Assembly: GCA_021613335.1 (NCBI GenBank)
Contig: JAJTWR010000473.1
Coordinates: 796,001 to 860,000, forward strand
Direction of reading: 5' to 3'
Source of the DNA: Whitmania pigra
Lineage: Eukaryota; Annelida; Clitellata; Hirudinida; Haemopidae
Length of the DNA: 64,000 bases
The notes under the pieces are model-generated. The model was given only the letters and a program-made list of their open reading frames with translations. It was not told where the DNA came from and made no database searches. A program made the position numbers and the translations under genes. Shown here piece by piece: positions 55,512-64,000 of this stretch. How positions within the stretch are numbered: position 1 is the stretch's first letter; each line of letters opens with the position of its first letter.

Positions 55512-55576
55512 GTGAGGTCCCAATGGATAAAAGCAACCTTTCAGGAACTTCCGTAGGGTCTGAAAAAATCTCAATT

Positions 55577-56153
55577 ATGTTTTCTCTGAAGTTGTTCGTG
55601 GTATTGTTGGCAGTTTGTATCTGCATGTCTCAAGCTCGTGAGTTTAACTCGGTCTACTAGAATTGGCAATAAATGCTAGACAGCAGTGCATAAAGACATT
55701 TATTTACTCTCGGAATTAATATACTGGTTTTATTGCAGAGAGTTTCACAGCTTGCACAAGGAGTAATCCAAACACTCCATGTTTGTGCGAAGTAATTATA
55801 TAAAATTACTGTTTCTGTAATTTCAAATAACTGTTGTAACGATGATTTTTAGGGGGATGATCTCTGTGGTGAGGATAAAATTTGTGAACTGGGTGATGAT
55901 CCCTCGAACAACGAATGCGTCGAAAGAGGTAATGATTTCTGTAATTTACAATATGATTGTTAAATTATTACAATACTACTTATTACATTAGGCTAAAAAT
56001 TACTAATGCGATTTAGTAATTTCTAGAAAATAGCGCTTTGCATGCAAATTTTAATAAGAACACTTTAATAGTTTACAAAGATTTATGAAACATTTATTTT
56101 TAAATTTAGAGACAGCAAAGTATGGAGGCTTTCTTCATCGAGTTGATAAATAA
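55577..56153 (+). CDS. Hirudin-like factor, copy 4 (non-acidic tail)
   Basis: Exons 55577-55637, 55739-55791, 55853-55928, 56110-56153 (stop TAA), 77 residues; AATAAA at 56256-56261. The signal peptide matches copy 2 and the six-cysteine core is intact (TACTRSN, TPCLCEG, DLCGED, KICELGDD, NNECV). The tail begins ETAKYGG like copy 2 but continues FLHRVDK and stops early. The DNA contains extra sequence after GGAGG relative to copy 2, beyond which the old GATTACGACAAG segment survives as untranslated sequence. Without the acidic tail, exosite I binding is unlikely, so this is better called a hirudin-like factor than a hirudin. Confidence 0.88.
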
Positions 56154-56458
56154 TTGATTGAATTTCTTGATTACGACAAGTGATGACGAACTATCCTGCA
56201 ATGAGCAGCAATTGCAGATAATGTGTTCTTAAAACATTTCCATTTTTTTGCCATCAATAAACAAATTTTTCCAGCACTTGATCATGTGGTTAATTTGATT
56301 TGTTGTGATAACGATGCCAAGTTTGAGGCATTCATAAATTAGTTCCTATTTTCCACTACCTGACATGCCTACGCTTGCGCTCATCGAATGTCAATGAATT
56401 TAATTCAACTGATGATTTTTAGGGTCATTGTAAGACACCAAGAAAGATAAGTAAGGAA

Positions 56459-57510
56459 TTCTATAATAGATCTATAATTCTATAATACCTCACGATAATT
56501 CAACACAGATCGGTGGTCTCCAAAGTAACAATGAAAATTATAAGAAGTCAAAATAAAAGAAACGTGCGCAATTAAAACCTGGCAATTAAAATTTTTGATA
56601 GAACTACTACTTTTTGAGAAGGAATTTTCAAAGTTGAATTAATTGAAATCCTGCTACAGATCTCAGCATATCAGAATACTTCATATCGATTAGCAATAGC
56701 AACGCTAATATCTATCTTTTAATAGTTACCAACTCCAAAGCTATTTTTGTCATTGATTACCTACTGCAACCAAACCCGGTTATTTCGCTTGCCTAGGGAT
56801 TTTCCAAAAAGGGCGAGATAACCGAAAATCAATATGGTGACTATATATTAACATTTTTTCTTATACATATTTTTATTTTTTATTTTTTCAATATTTTTTC
56901 TTACATTTCTCTCTATTGACTGATTGTCCAGTTTACTTTAATACCTCCAGACATTTTTAGAATGCAAAATATTAAACCGAATAGTTACAGAGAGTTACCC
57001 CTTAGACTAAATCATAAAGAGGGAATTGGATGCGGCGACAAAATGAATCGACATAACCAATGAGAAAATTCTACGACAAAGTAGAAATTTGGCGGTTCCA
57101 CTTCAAAAACGTCGACAAAATAGTGTTAGCGAGTTAACCGATGTCGAGATGAAAGGTTTCCACTATATTTACTACTGATGCTAGTAATGGATGGATGCTC
57201 TTGTGGCACTTGTGACAGTCAACGTCTTAGCGATCCAAAATGAACAGTTTCTTACTTCGATAAGGGCGTAGCTTACGCCCATGAACACGTCTTAATGCCA
57301 TAATGGTTTATTAATGGTAATTGAGTATTACTGTCGTCGTAATTGTTTCTGTTGTGACTGGAGTGATACCCATTGGTTTGCTGCAAAGAGGCTCATGGCT
57401 TCGTCATCCATGTTTAATTTGTAGTTTATTTTTTATTTACTCCTAACTGACCCAGTTGATGAGTTGGGGAAAATTAGGATTTCATCATGGGGCATGGCAA
57501 AAACCCCTAG
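56459..57510. repeat. X block copy 3, with MITE at 56766-57165
   Basis: Matches 53097-54155. Homology ends near CATGGCAAAAACCCCTAG, which marks the right edge of the duplicated cluster. Confidence 0.85.
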
Positions 57511-57592
57511 TCCATCTCGTTGAAGTTTTGATTCAGAAAAAACTTTATATTTGTAAGTCTTTCTTCACTCCAAGGTCAATTTGTAATATTTA

Positions 57593-57700
57593 TTAGCATA
57601 GTTTTAAACTGCTTCCATTTGCAATCGCAGCAGTGATGTCCCCCATTTCAGCTTTCAACATTTTCTTCATTTTCTTCGACTTGTCTTCGATTTTGATGGT
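57593..57700 (-). CDS. Possible terminal exon, unidentified
   Basis: On the minus strand an acceptor (ATATTTAG) is followed by 35 codons starting TIKIEDKSKKMKKML and containing AEMGDITAAIANGSS, then TAA overlapping an AATAAA signal. The composition and the clean acceptor/stop/polyA arrangement look genuine, but no partner exon was found upstream to 58.7 kb. It may be a gene relic. Confidence 0.3.
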   Translation of the reverse strand, partial: TIKIEDKSKKMKKMLKAEMGDITAAIANGSSLKLC

Positions 57701-57710
57701 CTAAATATAT

Positions 57711-58719
57711 AATATTATGTATTAGTATAAATTATTTACTAATCTACCAAATCTATTTGTAGAAATGATTAAATTGGGCGATAACAATGTTAACACTAAA
57801 TTTAATATTTTAATGCTTTGGAAATATTACAATTACTTGTTGCCTCAAATTAAATTGCAAACTGTTTCAAAAGAATTGAGTTTCTCTAATGTTATTATAA
57901 ATTACCTCAGAATTTTCTCAAAAGAATTTTTTAAAATATTGTTATCTTGGTAGATAAAATGAAACAGAAGTTAAATTCATTTTTGTGGCTTTCTTCTTTT
58001 TTGTTGCGCATTGATGCATTGATTTAGTTACCAATCATAACTTTAAGGACACTCCTTAGTAGCTGCACTCTAAAGCGGTTGTCGTTCGTACTTTGAAGCA
58101 ACAGAATTAGTTCAAATTTGGTCTTATAAAAGCAAAATATGACAAAACATTGCAATTCAGATGTCCAAGTTTGTATACATTTGGGAAGATGCATAAACTC
58201 GTTCGAGCATTGTAATTCCAGTTCAAACACTAGATGGGAAGATTGAATCGTCATCTTAATGATTTAACTCAAAGTTAAACTAAGCTAAACAAATTATATT
58301 TAATTATAACAAAAACGTTTTAATAAATTAATGCAATAAAAGTTTTATTTTCAATTTATTATAATTTGCTTTTCTGTTTCTCTGCAATTTGTATATTTGA
58401 TTACTTCACGGTTAACATTTCAGACACATTTGGTCAATTATAATTTTTAGTTTGAATACTCATTTATTTTTAAATGTAGATAATATGAATTTAATACAGA
58501 GTGATGGAATAAATCCTGGGCAGCGAATTAACTTTTAGTTCCATAAGTATAAGGGTTTTCATTTTGACTTCGGTGCTCATTTCAGATTTAAGAACCTTGA
58601 AACTATGGTATTTTTCTTTTTGAAGAGTTTTAGCAACATAGTGTCAATGTGAACCGTGCTGAAACTTTAAATCTGTCATAAATTAGCTTTACCGCAACGT
58701 CTGCGACCAGGACGTCGTA
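57711..58719. other. Spacer upstream of the ankyrin/SOCS-like gene
   Basis: AT-rich, with no supportable gene. The promoter of the plus-strand gene at 58720 should be here, but no core element is clear. Confidence 0.4.
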
Positions 58720-60465
58720 ATGCAGAGCTCCTATTTATTTTTAACCAAGGAAAATATTTACACTCAGAGATTGCGCACAGATCATTTTGCATTTTTGGCG
58801 AAAAGTTCGCCAGAAGTTCCTGACTTGGGAGCCTTTCTCGTAACGGACGAGTTCAACTTGAATATTTTTCACCATGCCATCATTTCTTCAAATTCCGTTC
58901 TAATGAATGTCTTGGTGGCCTCCTTGAGCGAGCACGAAAGCATTTTGGAAACAGAACTTCCATATTTACACTTGGCTGCAGCATTGGGTCACACAAAACT
59001 GGAGAATGATGTTAAAAAGATTTGTGAGTTCTTCAAAGCAGATAAGAAATGTAAAGTTTCATGGCTGACTGTGATTGAGGATTTGCTTAAAAATGATGAT
59101 TTTAAAGGATTGCTGCAGAACTTCTTGGAAGAAGAACAGTGTATCTACATCCTTGAGAAATTTAAGTGCCTCCTTTCAAAAATCTATCAGCATAAAGAAG
59201 AACATTTGTCAGCGATGGATGTTGCTGTCATTTGTGATAACAGAAACTATGTAGATCTTTTTTTACAAAAATTATTCCCTGGTCAATGGTTTTCTCGTGA
59301 AATTGAAAAACTTCTAGCGGCTCTTCTGATTGGTTCGCAATTGTTAGTCAACTCGCTGACCGAGGGATTTGGGGAAGATGATCTCTACAAACTTACGACA
59401 ATTAGAGCCAAGGAGGTTAATGTTGAAGAAATGCGAATGATTCTAAAGACAAAAAAAATTGACGCCAAGAAACCTAGAGTCACGCCAAACCTCTACCACA
59501 TTGCCTGCACTTCAGGAATGCATAAAGTTGGACAGCTAAATAAAATGGTTTCTCTACTATTAGAGTACGAATTCGACATCAACGACAATTCCCACCAATG
59601 TACTTACCCTCTGCACAGTATGATATATTCCATCGTCTGTGGACGAGACGCAGATCCCAGCCGGGTGCCGGATTATTTGACCTCTCTCCAGACGATGCTT
59701 AAAGGCGGTGCCGATCCGAACTTCGACGAAACCCGCAACTCTCCGAGTTTGAGACGAAACTACGCACCCTGCCGAGACCCTAGCAGTTCCGCTCTCGACT
59801 GTTACTTCCACTTTCTTCAGTTCCACGAGAACTGGAACATGATGGAACAGCTGGATCAAATCTGTTTGCTGCTACTTGAAAACGGGGCCAGTACGACCTA
59901 TTTGGGAGGAACTTGTGGTTCCCATCTTCACTCTCTCATGCAGCTGTCAGCTTCCCATCATGCTCAAGGTCACCTATCTGCTGACTTTTTCACCATGTCC
60001 AGGATGCTCATGTACTTCGGTGCCGACCCAGACTTCTGTCCGAAGGTCGACGAGTCCTCTTTAGAGACCTGTCGGGGTTATCCCGTCGAGTTCTATTTCA
60101 TCCGCCTATTTTCCCTCATGGGGGGAAGGTTCGCTTTCAACCGGTGGATGAGGTCGACGGCCGTGAACCAAGTGGCAGGTGTTTTGACTTACATGAACAG
60201 AGATGACGCTCTGACGGCCTTCGGCTCGATCTGCCGCAAAGTCGACGAAATGGTCGCCAGCGGCGAAGTCGGGTTCGACGAAGAAGTCGCAGGGCACATC
60301 AAGTCGACCCTCCGAGAATACCTGACCCCCGTCCGTAGCCTCCAGGATTTCTGCAGGCTGGCACTCTGGAGGGGTTACGGACGAAAGGTGAACCTACTGA
60401 AAAAGCTCCACATGCCAAAGAGGCTCAAGGAAGGCATAACTTCGTTCTTTGCCCTTGAGATCTAG
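58720..60465 (+). CDS. Single-exon ankyrin-repeat and SOCS-box-like (ASB-type) protein
   Basis: One uninterrupted frame of 581 residues from ATG at 58720 to TAG, unlike the intron-rich neighbours. Ankyrin-like helices recur: NIFHHAIISSNSVLMNVLVA, LPYLHLAAALGH, NLYHIACTSGM...VSLLLEYEFDIND, TYPLHSMIYSI...LKGGADPNFDE, and SHLHSLMQLSASHH...MLMYFGADPDF. The C-terminal 40 or so residues (VRSLQDFCRLALWRGYGRK...LHMPKRLKEGI) resemble a SOCS box, which in ASB proteins recruits elongin B/C and cullin-5 for ubiquitination. The repeats are divergent and several lack the full consensus. The intronless state suggests either a retrocopy origin or a lineage-specific gene. A decayed partial copy is at 62.7 kb. 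Possible polyA signals are AATAAA at about 61109 and 61362. Confidence 0.8.
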   Translation: MQSSYLFLTKENIYTQRLRTDHFAFLAKSSPEVPDLGAFLVTDEFNLNIFHHAIISSNSVLMNVLVASLSEHESILETELPYLHLAAALGHTKLENDVKKICEFFKADKKCKVSWLTVIEDLLKNDDFKGLLQNFLEEEQCIYILEKFKCLLSKIYQHKEEHLSAMDVAVICDNRNYVDLFLQKLFPGQWFSREIEKLLAALLIGSQLLVNSLTEGFGEDDLYKLTTIRAKEVNVEEMRMILKTKKIDAKKPRVTPNLYHIACTSGMHKVGQLNKMVSLLLEYEFDINDNSHQCTYPLHSMIYSIVCGRDADPSRVPDYLTSLQTMLKGGADPNFDETRNSPSLRRNYAPCRDPSSSALDCYFHFLQFHENWNMMEQLDQICLLLLENGASTTYLGGTCGSHLHSLMQLSASHHAQGHLSADFFTMSRMLMYFGADPDFCPKVDESSLETCRGYPVEFYFIRLFSLMGGRFAFNRWMRSTAVNQVAGVLTYMNRDDALTAFGSICRKVDEMVASGEVGFDEEVAGHIKSTLREYLTPVRSLQDFCRLALWRGYGRKVNLLKKLHMPKRLKEGITSFFALEI

Positions 60466-61765
60466 AAGTTGAACGAGTGGTGGCAGAACATCTCGTTACA
60501 TTTTGCCGGTCGAGTTTTGATTGACTTTTGTTTTTTTTTGAAAGCCAGCAGTTTTATTTTTAAACGTGATTTTTGTCGAGAGTTGTATTTCCCGATGGCT
60601 TTTCTTTAATTTAGAAGCGTTGCGAGTCATTCGTTTTGCAAGTAATCTAGTTTCTAGTTGATCTTCGGTCGAAAATTGATTAGTTTTCATGAAAATTGTT
60701 CCTAATTTTAACTTTAACAGCAGTTGTTCGTGGCTTCATTACCTAGTTTATAAATGGTTCATTTCCTGAGCTTTCAATTTTGGATTTCAGAGTCTCCTAC
60801 GATGCACTTTTGCAGCTGCCTTTGACGAGAGAGAAGATCATGTTATCGATGAGATAGGCCTTTTCGTTCGATCAGCTTTAAATTTGTTGCTTATCATTTT
60901 CTTCTTTTTGTAAATTCCGATTTTAACGTATTAATCGTTCAGGCTTCCTCGAGGTCATTAACATGATTTGTGGTCGGGAGTCTACTTCGAGGGGCGCGAG
61001 TCACCGTCCGTGTTCGCCTTCTACTGCTCGGACGTTCTATGAGTTCAGTTCGAGTAGTTTGTTCGGACAAAGTTACTGCTAATCAGAACGTCATGCTTCA
61101 GACTTATTCTGGAATAAACTTGTTGTCTGGTCAGCCTGCAGTAATCTCTTTTAGTTTTGGTATTCGACGTTGCTGTCGCCTATTGTCACGATTGTGATGA
61201 TGATGATAGCAATAGTCATGCTTATTAATTAGCTTTTTGAGCGTCTTATTGATTGGGTCTTGGGTCTTAAGTGAATTTTTCAAATCCAGTTCTGACGAAC
61301 AGAATGAAAAGATGGTGAAAAGAGAGGCTTTAGAACTGGTTCTCAGTTATAATTTATGATTAATAAAAGTGCACGTACTAAAGTCAACGATGTCAGCGTT
61401 TGTACTTAGCGTCATCGCTTAATTTAAATCCTTTTGATGCAAATCATGTGAAATGAGATATTTATTTTTAAGAATAAGGTCGGTAAAGTGAAGAATGTTA
61501 AGCCTTGCGCGTTCTGATAAATGCGGACTACTTTGGTAACTTTGGATACTATTTATGGTAAAGTAAAGATTCTACTCTGCCTCCGTTTATAAAAATGCAT
61601 TAATATGGGACGTAGGTTCCTTTACATTGCAAACAGCAACCCATCTTGTGCCCCCTGTTATTAAAGTAATAAATTTCATCGTTATTTGGATAATTTCTAA
61701 TTTGATCTCAAATGCAAAACACACCTTGCCAATGTTAAAACCGTCCAACGATTTTATTAAATTCT
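60466..61765. other. 3' flank of the ASB-type gene
   Basis: Probable 3' UTR and spacer; no further gene recognised. Confidence 0.45.
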
Positions 61766-61983
61766 TCATGTGGGAGAGAAGATATAATCAACATTTTGCA
61801 TGCAGTATTTTATGAGTTCGGCCATGAAATGGTAGTTATGAGATGATCGTATAATGTTGACATAACAGCCATCAATGAAATCCTTGATCCTTTGAATCTT
61901 TTGGTCTTCTGCGGCTGATGACATGAAGTAGTGATAAAGATGTTTGTTGTAGAATAGCAAGCATTCATCTCGTTCTGAAAGGT
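61766..61983 (-). CDS. Possible exon, unidentified protein
   Basis: On the minus strand an acceptor (TACACACAG) is followed by an open frame of about 72 codons ending in TGA. Its composition looks like a real helical protein: DLSERDECLLFYNKHLYHY, EDQKIQRIKDFIDG, NYHFMAELIKYCMQN. No upstream exon or family was identified. It may be the end of a minus-strand gene or a relic. Confidence 0.33.
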
Positions 61984-62676
61984 CTGTGTGTATGTTTTTG
62001 TCTTCAGTGAGTGCAACAGAAGTCTTACGAACTCAGATCCATGTTATCCCGGTTTGTCATGAAATTTCTTAATAAACCGCCGATCATTTAGAACAATCAT
62101 TAGTATGTTAATGAGAACAATGTCTAGCAATACATTATCAACTTTAATTGAATAAATTATTTATTAGTATTAGCATGGATTCTGATTTAATTAACAATTT
62201 TGATAATTGTTACACAAGTAAAAACGCCATTGTATGTTTGGCTAGTTAGAATTCTTTGTCGAATTCACTATTTCTGTCACTCACTGTAATCTATTTATGG
62301 ACGTCTACTCCAGATTATCCGTTTGCAATTATTCCACATTTTTCTTCATGATTCAACATCATTTTCCTCAACAAAGGCTTGTAAGTTCGACAACATGGCT
62401 GCTTTATTTTCATCGAACTTATTTCAAAATTTTTACACAGAACTGTTAACCTGCCGTCCTACAGAAAGCTGGCATGATGATTGGGCGCTACATAAATTAG
62501 CTTGCATTAAAAAAGTTATTATTAAACTTATATGTAAGGTTAACAAATTGTTAAAAAAAAATTGGATTCTTATTGTCTCAGGCGACATGGGGCTAGCGAC
62601 CCATAGGTTGAGAACCGCTGTTGTATGGTATTAGCATCATTATTATTAATACTATTACAAAAATATTGCAATGACT

Positions 62677-62950
62677 AGGTTAAAGTTGAAGAACTGTTAA
62701 TGATTTTAAAGAATATAATAATAATAAATAATAAGCATAATAATGAATTGACCCCCAAGAAACCTAGAGTTTATCATTATCATTATCATTATCATTGCCA
62801 AACCTTTACCATATTGCCTACACTTCTGGAATGATTTAAAGTTGGAGAACTACGAAATATTTTCTGCATATTAAGCTTTTAATTGGCAAATTTTACGCTG
62901 ACTTTTTGAGCGATGGAAGGAAACTTTTACTTTTCTTCATCACTGACATC
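62677..62950 (+). pseudogene. Decayed partial copy of the ASB-type gene
   Basis: Blocks match the coding sequence at about 59414-59590: AGGTTAA.GTTGAAGAA, CCAAGAAACCTAGAGT, CCAAACCT.TACCA.ATTGCC and CTTC.GGAATG. They are interrupted by an AT-rich insert at about 62712-62745 and a (TTATCA)n run at 62773-62797, with frameshifts and stops. Confidence 0.8.
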
Positions 62951-63335
62951 GATAACTGCTTAGCGACTTGAAATCGTATAATTGCAGTAGACCTGTCATT
63001 GTCTGGTATGTGCTAATTTATTTAGAATATAATTTTAATATTTTAAATCTTAAGACTTTTTGTTACACTTGAAATGCACATTAATTGAGAAACTCGTTTT
63101 TAATAACAAGACAATTGTTTCTATTTGTGACCTTACATTCAATTGGCAGAAAGTGATAGGTCAACGCTTCGACTATTGTAAATCGTCCAATCACGACCAG
63201 GGGTTCGAAACGAATAAGCCAATCAGACGACAGGACCATTAGTGAGCAAGCCAATAGCATCGTTCTAAGGCACGAAAAGCGTCTTATTAGCAATTCTTCA
63301 AGCCCCTTCGGTAGTCATTAATCCTCCTCCTGATG

Positions 63336-63921
<586 letters not shown>

Positions 63922-64000
63922 TTACTCGCGGACCGAGATGCTTAATAATCAATGAAGTCTTTGAATAAATTAATAATAATAATAATAATAATTAATAATA

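Larger units (their letters stand above)
54314..56458 (+). repeat. Segmental duplicate unit carrying hirudin-like copy 4
   Basis: Near-identical to 47345-49321 apart from the SINE insertion and small indels. Confidence 0.88.

Overview
The window is animal nuclear DNA: genes are split by GT-AG introns, coding blocks sit in AT-rich sequence, and introns and spacers are full of (ATT)n and (GAT)n microsatellites. The best clue to the organism is a cluster at about 45.5-57.5 kb of four small genes whose signal peptide, cysteine spacing and four-exon layout are those of hirudin and hirudin-like factors. This points to a leech, most likely a blood-feeding hirudinid; the species cannot be read from the sequence.

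Layout. 0.1-1.9 kb (+): 3' part of a SIRT4-type sirtuin. 3.7-7.5 kb (+): complete six-exon 14-3-3 epsilon. 12.0-12.9 kb (+): small single-pass membrane protein with a CCP/sushi-like piece, tentative. 16.3-24.0 kb (-): complete 15-exon SGLT-type sodium/sugar cotransporter (SLC5), 784 aa. 28.4-37.1 kb (+): nine-exon PP2C phosphatase of the PPM1E/PPM1F (POPX) type, 899 aa. 39.7-44.0 kb (-): VPS37-type ESCRT-I subunit, converging on the phosphatase. 45.5-57.5 kb (+): hirudin-like cluster. 58.7-60.5 kb (+): single-exon gene with ankyrin-like repeats and a SOCS-box-like C-terminus, with a decayed partial copy at 62.7 kb. 63.3-63.9 kb (-): last two exons of a synaptotagmin/rabphilin/DOC2-type C2 protein that starts beyond the window.

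The cluster is the notable region. Copies 1, 2 and 4 keep an intact six-cysteine reading frame. Copy 3 has an in-frame deletion that fuses exon 2 to exon 3 and removes four of the six cysteines. Signal peptide and core are nearly identical between copies while the C-terminal exon differs sharply (three tail types). The paralogous units also act as filled and empty sites for mobile elements: a dead 5'-truncated LINE of about 2.2 kb after copy 2, a tRNA-derived SINE nested in it, a second SINE with a 14-bp target duplication upstream of copy 4, and a pogo/Tigger-like MITE at one duplication junction.

The housekeeping genes (sirtuin, 14-3-3, SLC5, phosphatase, VPS37) are unrelated in function and simply neighbours. 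All exon models were read by eye from splice sites, reading-frame phase and remembered family conservation; there is no transcript support.
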